In this document: positions 1 to 11,865 of the stretch, piece by piece
Layout of the letters: every line of letters starts with the position of its first letter
How positions within the stretch are numbered: the stretch's first letter is position 1
Assembly (NCBI RefSeq): GCF_036711975.1
Contig: NC_091971.1
Location: 10,919,501-10,983,500, forward strand
Length of the DNA: 64,000 nt
Direction of reading: 5' to 3'
Origin: Onthophagus taurus
Lineage: Eukaryota; Arthropoda; Insecta; Coleoptera; Scarabaeidae
Position numbers and translations under genes: made by a program
The notes under the pieces: generated by a model
What the model was told of the DNA's origin: nothing
The model's input: the letters and a program-made list of their open reading frames with translations, nothing else
Database searches by the model: none

Positions 1-189
1 AGATTCTCGCTAGAGATTCGGTAGAGATCACTACCCCTGGGCTCACTTAAACGGGCTGACGGTAGTTTTACGGACTCTAGCAGAGCCTCGTTAGAGCTTT
101 TCATGAAGACTCACTTCGCATGAAGCCTCATGATTCAGCGAAGCTATTCCTTCAGCGAGCTATTCCTGTAGGCGAAGCGCCCCTCAAAT

Positions 190-955
190 ACGGATGGGAG
201 TGTGGCTAAAAAAGTCGTCACTTGCACATCCGTGGACCAGGCGATTCAAACGTTTAAGCCGTTCAAATCGCCCGGAGTTGTCTTCTCCTTGCTTTGTTAC
301 AGCAAGGAAGGTCACTGTTGTTGCCTATTTTGGTAAAAATTTTCAGAGCGAGTGTCGCCTAGAAATATGTACCGGCAGATTGGACTAATTAGTATCTTCA
401 TCAGCCTAACGTCATTTCTGTTGAAAACATTTGAAAAAGTTCTGAAAAGGTATATCCGTACGGTGCCATTGATATCTGGTCCACTGTGTCGCCACCAGTA
501 TGCTTATCAAGTGGGAAAATCAGCAGAATTGGCTCTACACAACTTAGTTGGTAGAGTATCCATAAAGAAGTCTTGGTTTGTGCGTTGCTGGTATAGAAGA
601 AGCGTTCAACAACGCAATACCGCAATGTCTTTCAATGTCTTGAAAGAGCTGCTCTTGACAGGGGAGTAGAAGCAACTATAGCGGGTTGGATCCGCAATAT
701 GCTTGATAGTAGAATAGTTTTTACTTTACTCCACGGTGATACGATACGCTTCAGGCTGAGAGGTGGCTGCCCGCAGGGAGGAATGTTATCTCCCCTGCTT
801 TGGTCCATCCTGATTGACGATCTGATTGCGATAGTCGAAGCCGTTGGTGTAGGAATACAAGCTTATGCTGATGACATTGTCGTTATGGTTAAAGAAACCT
901 GTTTATCGAGGTATTCACATGAATTGAAATCTGCTTCATTTTCTTGTATGTTATA
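190..955 (+). mobile_element. Degenerate non-LTR retrotransposon, reverse transcriptase part
   Basis: Fragments of one reverse transcriptase read through at least three frames. Around 238-275 there is an FKPFKSPG-like block, the typical start of a non-LTR RT domain. At 365-540 a SLTSFLLKTFEKVLKRYI-like block matches the RT region before the catalytic core. At 699-900 the frame reads GCPQGGMLSPLLW followed by QAYADDIVVM, which are the fingers/palm motif and the catalytic YADD box. This layout fits the Jockey/R1 group. The match to the family is secure but the clade is not. Frameshifts between blocks make it a dead copy, and it is truncated after the YADD region. No endonuclease, RNase H domain or poly(A) tail is seen. 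Bases 1-190 may be its linker region, but I could not place them. Confidence 0.8.
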
Positions 956-1104
956 GTTTTCTTGTATGGTTGAGAAGTTAGTTTATGCTGTATTACAATG
1001 TACGGATATTTTTGTAGGGTACTCAACGGTGCCGATAAGACAGTTATCCGGCAGATATTTATGGTTACCAAGGTTTTTATATAAACACTGCATAGGTTAG
1101 CCTA

Positions 1105-1277
1105 AAGCCGTGTGTCCACTACCAAGTTTTCTTGCGGAAGTTGCTTCCAGAAGTGACTTCCAGAAGTTTTTGTCGTGTAAACACGCATGTTTTTGTCGTG
1201 TTTACAGGACAAAAACTTCTGGAACTCACTTCTGGAAGCAACTTCCGCAAGAAAACTTGGTAGTGGACACACGGCTT
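1105..1277. repeat. 173-bp near-perfect hairpin (MITE-like foldback)
   Basis: The left arm begins AAGCCGTGTGTCCACTACC and the right arm ends with its reverse complement; the arms pair almost to the centre near 1190. The centre itself holds two direct copies of TTTTTGTCGTGT. It has no coding capacity. This form is typical of a small non-autonomous DNA transposon. A TA precedes it at 1103-1104 and a TA follows within three bases of the right end, but the target duplication is not clean. Confidence 0.8.
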
Positions 1278-3580
1278 ATAACATTATTGTTAACCCTATA
1301 CGTACGTTGTGTCAGTTGTCTGTCGTGAAACATTTCTTTAAACAGTTGTTATTGTCAAAATTATAATTAGTACTTCAAAGAATGACGTTAGCGTTATAGG
1401 ACACAAATCACTAGATATGGGGAACAACTACTACCATCCGACTCTTATTTCGCCGATAGCAATCTTACCGACAAAAAACGTTTGTACAACAGCGAATATC
1501 TTTATCCTCCCGATAAGTTTATCGGTCGGATAGTTATCAGGTAGATTTAGCGACATATTGTACAACCGGCCCTAAATCTGTCATTAAATTATGTTGTCGA
1601 AGACTGAAAAATATTTTAGTAATCTTGCTAGAAGTACAGAACATAATTTTTCTCCTGGTTATGTTTTTTTGAGCGAATTGTTGTAATGTTCTTACAGACT
1701 TTAACTTCTCAAATCTCCAGAAATTTTTTTGTTATTCTTGATCTTGATGTCAATAAATATGTGTCTCTATAGAAGTAATATATCTACTAAACTTTGTAGA
1801 AGTCATAGACCAACGCAATGGTTTTATGGAAGATATGATTTTCCATATTCTTCGGGGAATATGGAAGGTGGAATTTTATTTGTCAATTTTGGAAACCTCC
1901 TTTCAACCAATCCTTCTTTTATCGAAAATACCTTCAAAACATTCATGTCTCATTTCTTAACTTCTTGAAGCACTTGCAGGATATTTTACTTTTATTTTAA
2001 GAGGAGTTAGAACCTCTTGCACCAAAAACATAAAACTACTAAAAGTTGATGTCTGGTACAGCTTTTTAATGTACGCTTAAAACACTCGATTAATTCATTA
2101 CATTTAATAAGTTTCGTTCAATGTTCTAGGAGTTAGTTTCTCTCCTAGGCTCATATACTTATTGATTCTGATTCGCTTTATGAAAGGTATACAAAATGCA
2201 AAAAAAAAATATATAAAAAGAATCAAATAGTTGATGGTGCAAGCATAAAATGAAAAGAATATTAAAATTGCTCAAGTATTAAGAAAAGTATTGTCATACA
2301 TTTAAAAATCTTGATGTTATAAAGTAAAAGTGTGTAAACGTGGTTGGTCTACAAGACGTTCTAGTATGATTTTTATGCATGGTTGGCAATTCTCGTCGTC
2401 GCGACGTTATAAATAGACTTCTTTATTGTCTCACTAGATGGAGGCTGTAGAATAACTTCTCCGAGCATCGCTTTATTGGTTTCATAAAACTCCTATACGT
2501 TCAGTTCTTTGCATATCCTTCCACCTTTTTCCATCCCTAGCTCACTTGAGTTTTGAGGCAGCTTTGAGAGCTTTCTTATTACCGCGCGTACATAACGACG
2601 GAAAAGCGACGTTTCTTATTTAATATCTTTTCTAGGGTCGCTAACCCCTCACGGTCGACTTTGGCGAAAATCTTCTTGGAAACTCTTATAAAAGCCCCGA
2701 AAGCTCCGAGAGCGCGTTAAACGATTGAACGTCGATTTGAATAGGGATATTTTCGGGGTGGGCGCTCTTCTTTTCCTTGGAAAACTGTTAGCGATTTTTA
2801 TCGATTATGATCTTCTAGTGATACGGTCTTAAGCGCAGGACGCGAGCCGGAAATGGCCGTTTAATTTCGAACGTGTCGGAAAATAGCTTGTGCAAAACGA
2901 GCAGAGGCTGTATACCGGGTGGCTTTGGAAATGGTTTTAGATAAAAATCCGGTCGTAAAACATCAAGAAACGTGGGATTAAACGGGGTCGCCCATTAACT
3001 ACGATCGAACGTCTTTTCGGAGAATTGACTTTTAAAGGGTAATTTTACCGTATTTGTTTCACTTTTTATATCTAGTTTAAATAGATTATTGTTTAAATGG
3101 AATTCATACGTTATGCTTTATAAGCTGTATTATGAAATATATAAATCGGTATGTTTCTGAGTTTTACATTAAAATATTATAACTTGCATCCGGCATTCGT
3201 TGTATTCGTAACATACTATCTAAATAATTTGAATGTAAATTAAAGTTTTGTCTGGAAGTTATCTGAGTTGCGGCATCAATTATATTTATAAACGCGGCGC
3301 GGTCAGCGTTAGTAATTCCGAAGGGCGAAAAACAATGTAGCGAGCCGCATTAATTTAATTTTAATTCCATCCAACTGTAGGTTCCGCCGCATCACTGATA
3401 TATGACGCGATATTTTAAACCGGACATCGAACGACCACTGTTTCATTTTTGGCGAGATATTCGGGACCTATCAGCCTGCGGGGACCAATTTCCATCCGCG
3501 TAATTTTATCAGCACGTTTATTAATCAGTTGAATCGGATTGGGAATGACAATCGAATCCGATTTGCTTTAATTTTTAGAA
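1278..3580. other. Intergenic DNA, no gene recognised
   Basis: There is no convincing coding region. Bases 1440-1570 contain short self-complementary pieces (for example CCGATAAGTTTATCGG near 1513) that may be a decayed repeat. Bases 2380-3540 are less AT-rich, with many CG dinucleotides and no visible repeat. That texture fits single-copy regulatory DNA, which is an inference only. Confidence 0.4.
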
Positions 3581-3582
3581 TA

Positions 3583-4440
3583 TAGTAAATCCTAGATATA
3601 ACGAATCTCGTTTTAAGTCATATTATAGTATATATCTATAGTCATACTATCTATTTAATACATCAGTATATTTATATATAACTGGGGTATTCCCCGAGTT
3701 GTCCTATGATGTATAAATAAGTTTTAGTTGTAATTGTTATTGAGCGCTAGATTGTTGGAAAAAAACTAAACTCGAATGTGTCTAGTTCTAGTTGTGGTGT
3801 TAGTTCTAATGTTAGTGTTAATTCTAGTTTTAGTAGTTACTTAACGCTAGATTGTTTCTCAACCAGACATTTCTTAACATAATACCTGGCTTCTTCCTAC
3901 ATCCTTTTCATCGATGTTCAGCAACCTCATCATCTCGGTATTGCAGAACTTGTCCTGAGCTCCGTCAATTACTTTCCCATCATTTAATAACACTAAATGA
4001 TAACACTAAACATTATTCCTGACATATCTCAACATCATCTCCTCCCTGGTCTTTCTCAATATCATCCATGGCATCAAAATTGTTCCTGACTTCTCAACAT
4101 AATCATTACAAGTTTCAATTGTCCTGGATTTTATCAATATTTTCCACATCATATAGTAACATCGTCCTTGATGGTAATAAACATTGTCCAGAAGCGCGTC
4201 TAACCCTAAATGTTTCTAGTTCTAACTCTAATATTAGTTCTAGTCACAGTGCAAGTGTAAAACTAGAACTAACACAAGACCTAGAACTGGAATCATTCGG
4301 GTTTAGCCGTCTTGAAAGACGTGCGGCTAAACCTGAATGTTTCTAGTTCTCGGTCTAGTGTTAGTTCTAGTGATAGGATGATGTTGGGTATAACGAACAC
4401 TTCCTTCTCCGTATTAGTCCGTTATATCGAGGTTTTACTA
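3583..4440. mobile_element. Pogo/Tigger-like non-autonomous element, copy A
   Basis: The ends are TAGTAAATCCTAGATATAAC and its imperfect inverted partner ending ATCGAGGTTTTACTA. They resemble the pogo/Tigger terminal consensus (CAGTAAAACCTCGATATAAC type). TA dinucleotides at 3581-3582 and 4441-4442 give the expected duplication. No transposase is present. Inside lie a GGGGTATTCCCC block near 3685 and one and a half copies of the TCTAG-rich palindrome. Copies B (24656-26096) and C (45132-46764) share the termini but differ inside. Confidence 0.7.
4261..4370. repeat. TCTAG-rich palindrome, copy 1
   Basis: An inverted repeat of about 50-bp arms. The left arm reads AACTAGAACTAACAC and then TTCGGGTTTAGCCG, the loop is about 15 bp, and the reverse complement returns to GTGTTAGTTCTAG. 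A degraded half copy precedes it at about 4197-4255. The same unit recurs at 22798-22925 and 24924-25031, with a trace at 59081-59135. Confidence 0.8.
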
Positions 4441-4442
4441 TA

Positions 4443-6488
4443 TTTCGAATAGAAATTGTTTAATAAATTAGTAAATCAATCAACTTTTTGTTACCAGAAA
4501 GAAAAATCTTATTGAAGTTAAAAACCTATTGATAATCCTTCAATGAAATGACATCATTTCCGAACTAATACCGTGTTAATTGCGAAGGCGTGCTGGAATT
4601 TATCCGGTCGGATTTTCCCTTCGGATTTCGCGGCGCCTCCACTTGTCTTAAGTGGGATCTGGAGGAAATTGGCTTCGGACAGAGAAATATAAGTTTGTTT
4701 TAGTCAGATAAGAGCTACAGAACCCCTTATCTTTTCCTATATCTTGAACAAAAGGGAACTTCGTGGCGTAACCATTTCAGATTGAATCTCCTATTCGAAA
4801 CTCATATAACAATTTTTTTTGTGTAAATCTATCTTTAAACCAACTCCATATTATATCTCCATTTATTACTGTAATAGACACCTGAACATTCCCATTATTT
4901 CTCTTTATATGGGGTACTTTTTTTTTGTATGAAGTTGATTGATGGAAACTTTTCTCTGGAGAACAAAAACGACAACCAGCTTATCGCTTATTACTTTTTG
5001 AAAAGGAAGATAGGGAAATGCACAATTTCCAATGCTTTATTCTACGTATCAAGTCGACGGAAACGAGATAACGCGTGTTAATAGCAAAGCCATCTATAAC
5101 TCGTTCACACTTCGAGTATTGGCCATCGGAAGTGTTTGAATAATGGCCAGGTTTGACCTACTTTAGAAATTCAGGAATTAGTGGTTTCGGACGTTTTGAA
5201 GCCGAGTTAATGACACAAACGGTTTCCCCTCAGCTGTCAAAAGGAGAATAGTGGAAAATATCCCATCAAAATAAACAACAAAATTTACAAAACTTATTAA
5301 ATAAAAAAAAAAAGATTATATTATACAACTTATGATTTTTCACATCACCACACACCAATTTTTATATTATTGTGTGGTGGTAGAACGATAGCGAAAATGT
5401 AATTACGCCGAATTTAGATTTAATGCCCCTTTTAATATTTATCGGTATAACCCATGTACGTTCGCGCACGGTATTTGAATTTCTCGAGGCTAACGGGTTA
5501 ATTCCGTCGGTAATATTGCATAGAAAGGGTCGTAATTGGTCGTCCTTCTTGTTTTGGTTGATTATAGCTTCTAGCGGCTGATAACCTAATCAGCATAAAC
5601 GAACCGGTAGACGTCCATCAAACGCATACTGTAATTGAACGGTTTAATTATCTCCACAGAAATCAATTTATTCCCGACCAGTTAATTTCTAATCCACTTA
5701 ATAGAACGAAAAATTCAATAACACGAAAACTGGGTGTACAAAAAAAAGAAAAAAATAGCACGATAACGAATCAATCATTTATAATGACCCCTCTAGGTGT
5801 CATCCTAGGATTTCTTTACGGCAAGACCCCCGAAAGTGATTAATAGCCGAGCGCCGTAAGATGGGGTGGAAGCGAATTAACGATGGTAACACCGCCCCGT
5901 TAATAATTCAGTGTGAACGATAATTAATTCAAATGATCGGCTGCAATCACGTCGTATTCATGAATCAGGCGTGGTGGCATCGAAGCTAATGATGGAGATT
6001 ATGGCTCCATAAGTTCACAATGCACGGTCTAGGCCATCGCAGGTAACGCAACCCACAGACCAATCGTCCATTCATCAGCGACGAAATGTTCTCTGCGTTA
6101 TTAGTATTTGATTTACTGGTATTGCTGCCGAATTAGGGATCACACACCATGAAACATCGAGTAGTTTATTTTTTTATAACATTTTTCATTTAATATAGAG
6201 CTTTGTTTTATAAGTGTAGTGGTTGAAATTGAGAATTTTAAAGTGTGGCGACATCTAGAAGTCAGAGTACCAAAATATTCATCTAAATGGAAAGAATGGT
6301 TTCTACCATACCATATAAAATTTCTTTTTATGAAAGAAAATCATTGTTTTCGTTATTATTTTAAAAATTTGCTAAAAACTACCATCATCTCAGCTAAACA
6401 AGAAAGTTTTGTACTTTCATAATCCAGATCCAGACACAAAGTTAGAATCTTAAAAATTTCTCTAAAAATATTCCTAGAAGTAACCAAA
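4443..6488. other. Intergenic DNA, no gene recognised
   Basis: No recognisable gene. Bases 4560-4700, 5040-5240 and 5390-6120 look like single-copy DNA with higher GC. A short imperfect hairpin (ACCACACACCAAT pairing with ATTGTGTGGTGGT) lies at about 5347-5387. An open frame at 6219-6422 has no recognisable similarity; it could be the decayed upstream part of the Mutator-like remnant that follows. Confidence 0.4.
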
Positions 6489-7195
6489 AACAAATGTATA
6501 GGACATGTTGAGAAGAGAATGAGCTTTCGACTATGAAACTTAAGAAAAACACACAAACATGGAGGGAAAGGAAAATGTACAGGTGCTGTAATAAGAAAAC
6601 TGACTGCATATTATGGCCTGGGTATTTGCAGAAATATAAACAGTACAGAAACCATGACTAAAGCGATAACGACGATAAATCAGCACTATACACTAGAAGC
6701 TAAGAGTTGGTGCGAGTGGCAAAAAGCTAAAGCTAAACTGGATCGGATCATTTAGTAAAGCATCATTTACCACTTCATCCAGATGAACAAAAACATGTCC
6801 CTACTGGCTATTTATAAAGATCTATCTCAAGATAATTTGCTAGTCAGATGTTTGAGAGGTCACACTCAGAATGCTAAGAGAAGCTTTAACTCGACGGTTT
6901 GGTGATTGACCCCAAAGCACCATTCCAGCTTGAAAATAGTCTAAATTTCTGGTTTTATTGCGGCTAGCCTAGAGTGACGTAACAGCTCAGAAAGAACAGC
7001 TGAAGATGGAAAGTTCATTTTAGGAAGAAAAGGGACGTTTATGGTGTTGGATTTGCAGACTAGCAACATTGGAAATTGTAAAAAATCAGTTTTTACCAGT
7101 CGAAACTTTAAACGCAATTTTCTCAAAACTACGTTTTTACAACTCGTGGACAGGATATCTGAAAAACTATTTGCCAAATTTCATTGATTTCACTG
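6489..7195 (+). pseudogene. Mutator-like transposase remnant
   Basis: The translation first gives KCIGHVEKRM, then a K-rich stretch, GKGK, LTAYYGLGI, a region with an SWCEWQ motif, and later YKDLSQDNLLVRCLRGHTQN and FNSTVW. This order (ECVGHVQKRM, GKGRLT, YYG-AIR, SWC, YxxLSxxxLLxRCLxGxTQN, FN) is that of the insect and metazoan Mutator-like transposase domain. Stop codons interrupt it, for instance right after the SFRL that follows KCIGHVEKRM, and at the LDRII region. The reading frame changes once near 6770. Terminal repeats were not found. The family match is by memory of the motif set. Confidence 0.65.
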
Positions 7196-7389
7196 CAGCA
7201 TTTTTTCTTATATAATTAACACTTTTTGCATCTAATCATCATAATAATGATGTCTAACTTAGTACCAGTCTTTTCTTGCTTAAAGAAAAGAGTTTCGAGT
7301 GTAATTGCTTAATGTAAAATCAATATCGAATTTTTGTAAGAAAGGAACAGTTTATTTTAGTATTTTATCAGATACCTTCCTTCCAAACC

Positions 7390-7880
7390 GACGTTGTAAA
7401 ATGGCGTAAACTCAAAGATGTGCTCTTCGCTGACGAGAAGTTACTCACAATTGAGTGGCCCCAACGGTTCATGAAGAGAATCAGCATAGTCGCTAAGTTT
7501 CCTGAAAAGATCATGCCGTTGAGGTCATAATGTGGGCCGGAGTGTCTTCGACCAGGAAGACACCGCTAATTTTTGTGGATCTGGGGGGTCAAGATCAACC
7601 TCCCAGAATTACCTTGATGAGAGTCTCATGAAGGTGCTTCTTTGAGGCCACTGTCACTTCAACGCACGCCCTTGGACATTCTATTGGTTCCGGACCAATT
7701 TTTCAGCCATGATCACCTCCATGGGATCACGACATTTCTATGTGGTTAATTCTTGATTCTGTCCCATTCCCTACTATCTCGACCAAGGCATGGGACCAAA
7801 TACTTCTCCGCCACGGTGGCTGCGCACCCCAAGTGTCTGCTGCTTTGTGTGAAGGCAAAGGGTGAATACTTCGGAATTTG
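7390..7880 (+). pseudogene. Tc1/mariner-like transposase remnant
   Basis: Successive frames give VLFADEKL (the first DDE motif), then VIMWAGVSSTRKTPLIFV, which is the strongly conserved VMVWAGVS block of mariner-like transposases, and later a VAAHPK...CVKAKGEYF tail typical of the C-terminal end. Several stops and frameshifts make it non-functional. The region holding the second and third catalytic acids (7640-7780) is scrambled. No terminal repeats were recognised. Confidence 0.65.
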
Positions 7881-8879
7881 ATTGTACATTGTTGTTTGGT
7901 AATGTTTGAATAAAATTTATGCCAAATTTCATGTGTCCATGTGCTTCCGTTCTGTTTTTTTTAACAGAAACACCGTGCTACTGCAGTTTTGTGATATCCT
8001 GTATTATCTTACATACATTTTTCTGGCATTACTACTGAAGTGTCATTTTAGAGCAGCTAACTGGTGTTTCAAAGACATTTTTAGGTTCGTTGACTTTATT
8101 TTTGAAAAAATTTTCATTTTTCACCATTTCAGAACCTAATAATTGGATGGAATTTGCAGATGATCTTAAAATTAGGATAATATTAAGGTTTTTCATAACA
8201 AGATAATTCAGAAAAATATAATATAATAAAGTAGATATGTGTTTGCTAGTTAGTTCTTGGATCAAGCAGTTGAAAACATCCCCGACACCGTCAGTGATTT
8301 GCCACCATACTTTACAGTTGGTCTCAAATTCTTTAGATGTAGCTCCTCATTTTCTTTCTCCATATACAGGTGTCCCGAAACTCAACGTCAACCGGGCACC
8401 TGGTGAGAAGCCAACCCATACCTGTTCTGGTAAAAATGAGAAAAAAATTCCATGTCTCTTAGTTAACTGGTAATAGACATACTTTTGAAAATGTTAAAAA
8501 TCGGTCCCATATATCATATCTTTAGGTACTACGGTCAGAAATGTTCACAATTTAATAGTGATTTTTTTAATAATGTATTCCTTGTGAACCATGCTACTGT
8601 AGAAGTCACAAATCAAACAACAAAGGTCGTTAGTTTTGCAAAAAAATATATTAGTTTGATTGAGTTAAGGTTGAAAGAATTTATGTCTGTCAAGTTTGAC
8701 ACAGGAATTATCTCAAATTATTTGCTGTCGGCACTAATACAAGCTCTGCATCGTCACAGAAAAGATCTAATTTACTAGTTGTGCAAATCTCTTTGCATTT
8801 ATTTCTTCTGCTGCTGTATAAATATTGTGGCGCAGTTCGACAAGATTTTCAATCGGTTTTTAATACACTGTTTCTTTTA

Positions 8880-9285
8880 TGCAATCCTAATAAGAAAATC
8901 AAAGAGATTTAGACCCAGAGAATGAGGAGGCCACATAATCGAACCACGACGCCCAATCCATCTTTCTGGGTATTCTGTATGCAATCCCGTACAGGACAAG
9001 CATAATGAGCTGGGCAACCATCTTGTTGAAACCACATTCCTCTGTAAATATTGAGTGGCACTTCTAACAAAGTTATTAAATCATTTTGGAGGAAATACAA
9101 ATCAGGTACGAAAGTATGAATTTTTTAAATAATACGTTTTTTTGCAGAATAAACAGGCAATAGTATTTTTTAGGAAAAGAAAAATGCCAACTGTTGTAAC
9201 ATTTTGGAATCTTGACTAAACAGGACATCTTTTAAAATAACTTGCCAAGGGTGTTGTACTACCCCTTTGTTTAGAAATCGTGTGT
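8880..9285 (-). pseudogene. Decayed mariner-like transposase inside the 8.4-11.9 kb element
   Basis: The minus-strand frame reads LQNDLITLLEVPLNIYRG, then MWFQQDGCPAHYA. QQDGCPAHYA is the second catalytic Asp motif of a mariner/DDE_3-type transposase common in insects. The following WPP-S-L-FDF block is present only in another frame (WPPHSLGLNLFDF), so a frameshift and substitutions have destroyed the third motif. An upstream VLFSQDSK could be the first motif. The gene is dead. Confidence 0.65.
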
Positions 9286-9460
9286 CAAACTTAATAGACA
9301 TAAATTCGTTCAACCTTAACTCAATCAAACTAATACTTTTTTTGCAAAACTAACTACTTTTGTTGTTTGATTTGTGACAGCCATAGCAGCATGGTTCACT
9401 ATTAAATTGCAGCGACGATTTTTAACATTTTCAAAAATATGTCTATTACCACTTAACTAA

Positions 9461-11780
9461 CAAGGGAAGTATCAGAACTGTCCCTCACCGATTTTGTTGA
9501 AATTTGGTACAGCGATAGTATGGCTAAAAATAAGGTTTACGTATTTTTTATACGTGCTAATAAAGCTCCTGGGGCGAGTTATAAGGGTTGGAAATCGGGG
9601 CGAAATATATATATTCGGTTATAGGCTGAAAACGAAAGTAGCTATCGAAATGTGGTAAATGTAAACTGATATTCATTTTCAAACAGCTTTTCATTGATGT
9701 ATCACACATATATCTGAGGGCTTCAGGGGGTAAACTACCCCTAGTTTTTTGGAATATTTTAAAAACTACCCTGTCGATTTTGGCGATATTATATGTCCTT
9801 ATAGTACGTTTAAAAATAGCAATGACGTGTTTTTTCTTATTTGTCTCTGACCATCCCCTGCAAAGTTACGGGGTATGATAGATAACCCCTTTCCTTAAGA
9901 ATAATGTGATAAACTGTTACACTGTTGAACAATATTTGGAAGAAAAGCATAAATTAGATGTAAATTAAGATTTACGCAGTAAAATAAACCCTATACGACA
10001 TTTATGGGTGGCTGAGATTAACTACCCTAACCACCCCAAAAATTAAATTTTTTTGCGAAATAAAATTTTGGTGCAATTTACGACGATGATTTTTTATACG
10101 TTAGGTAGTACTTTTGAAAGAACTTACAAGGGTTAGACGTTTAGGGTAGAAAATATATTTTCGCTAATAATTTTCATAATCCTACAGAAAACGTTTTTTA
10201 TCCTTACTCTATTTAAATAACACAAAAGTTAGTGTAGTTATATAAATATTTATTAATAATAAGTTAAAAAGTAACTGGCAAAGAAATGGTTGACTATTAC
10301 AAATTGTATTTTACATTATTAATTTAATTTCTTTCTTTTTACTTTTTTTATTCAATGTATTGTTGGAAATAATGAAAATCATGGAAAGAATGTTTTAAAC
10401 ACAACGATTGTTTACATCATGCACAAGTTATAACAGCTATTTCTCCACAGATATCGCACGTAGGTTTTTCATTGGAAAAGCAAACCTCCACGAGATTTTC
10501 AACTGTTCTGGTCTCTCCTCTATATATCCAGACGCAAGCCACGCGTATTTAAAAACATTAATAAATCGTGGGGAAGACAACTGGTTATGCGTTAGGGATT
10601 GCAATTTTAAAATATTATCTCGCTGATGCAAATTGACATCGTACTGATAGAGAATAATTTGATCAGAAAATCTTCTAATGAAATTATTCCATATTCTAAA
10701 ACCAAATACATCCACGGGTTGAATTTGACCTGTTGGCAGTGGCCACTCCAAGAATACAGTAATAGTAATGATTTGGGTCCGGTGTTTGGGAAATAGACAT
10801 TTTGTAGCAAATTTTTCATATGAGCAGAAGTCAGTTTACCAGATTTTGATGCCAAAACGAATATGTTATCTGCTTTGAACATTGTATTTATTACCCTCGG
10901 TCCAAACGTACCAGAGGATTCTAACAATGTAGAATACAATTTGTGATATTTAACCATTTTTTTCAGTTGCTTTTTAACTCATTATTAATAAATATTTATA
11001 TAATTATCCTAGCTTTTGTGTTATTTAAATAGAATAAGGATAAAAAAGCTTTTTCTGTAGGAGTATGAAAGTTATTAGCGAAAATATATTTTCTACCCCA
11101 AACTTCTAACCCTTGTTCTTACAATAGTACTAACGTATAAAAAAATCAGCGTGGTAAATTGCTCCAAAATCGATAAACAATTTTTGCAAAAAAAATTTAT
11201 TTGGGGTGGTTAGGGTAGTTAACCCCCGCCACCCCTTAATGTCGTATAGGGTTTATTTTACTGCGTAAATCTTAATTTACATCTAATTAATGGTTTTCTT
11301 CAAAATATTATTCAAAAGTGTAACTATTTATCACATTATTCTTAACGAAAGGGGTTATCTATCATACCCCGTAACTTTGCAGGGGATGGTCAGAGGCAAA
11401 TAAGAAAAAACACGTCATTAATATTTTTAAACGTAATATAAGGATACATAATATCGCCAAAATCGACAGGGTAGTTTTTAAAATATTTCAAAAAACTAGG
11501 GGTAGTTTACCCCCTAAAGCCCTCAGATATATGTGTGATATATCAATGGAAAGCTCTTTGAAAATGAATATCAGTTTACATTTAGCACATTCCGATAGCT
11601 ATTTTCATTTTAAGCCTATAAGCGAATATATATATTTCGCCCCGATTTCCAACCCTTATAACTCGCCCCAGGGGCTTTATTAGCACGTATAAAAAAATAC
11701 GTAAACCTTATTTTTGGCCATACTATCGCTGTACCAAATTTCAACAAAATCGGTGAGGGACAGTTCTGATACTTCCCTTG
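9461..11780. mobile_element. Foldback DNA transposon with ~0.85-kb inverted arms
   Basis: The ends are CAAGGGAAGTATCAGAACTG and its exact reverse complement. The left arm runs 9461 to about 10320 and the right arm about 10925 to 11780; they pair along their whole length with scattered mismatches. The flanking TAA (9458-9460 and 11781-11783) is a 3-bp target duplication: removing the element restores the arm of the surrounding mariner-type element. The unique core of about 600 bp carries a minus-strand DDE transposase remnant. The left arm even contains an inverted copy of the start of that coding region (M-V-D-Y-Y-K-L-Y at about 10287), so the arms extend into the gene. The superfamily is not settled: a 3-bp TAA duplication would fit Harbinger-like insertion, but the protein does not look like Harbinger. 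Confidence 0.85.
10348..10957 (-). pseudogene. DDE-type transposase remnant with C-terminal zinc finger
   Basis: The first frame (10957-10607) reads from an ATG through FVLASKSGKLTSAHMKNLLQ and PNTGPKSLLLLYSWSGH. The next frame gives TGQIQPVDVFGFRIWNNF, IRRFSDQI and LTHNQLSSPRF. A third frame ends with TCDICGE, a stop, then CKQSLCLKHSFHDFHYF, a Cys/His finger. This is the C-terminal half of a DDE_1-like (pogo-related fold) nuclease: LLLL-D-SWSGH and IQP-x-D-V are the second and third acidic motifs. The second acid is replaced by Tyr (LLLLYSW), and there are two frameshifts, so this copy cannot be active. The N-terminal half is absent, consistent with an internally deleted element. Confidence 0.65.
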
Positions 11781-11865
11781 TAAGACACATAGAATTTTTT
11801 CTTATTTTTACCAGAACAGGTATGGGTTGGCCTCTCACACGATGAGACGTTGAGTTTCGGGTGTA

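Larger units (their letters stand above)
8367..11863. mobile_element. Mariner-type element with long inverted arms, split by a later insertion
   Basis: The left end CAGGTGTCCCGAAACTC follows TA at 8365-8366. The right end is its inverted partner, with a 5-bp deletion, before TA at 11864-11865. The left arm (8367 to about 8714) pairs with 11863-11781 and then with 9457 to about 9285, so the right arm is interrupted exactly by the foldback element 9461-11780. Without that insertion the element is about 1.2 kb. A decayed transposase lies inside on the minus strand. Confidence 0.8.
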
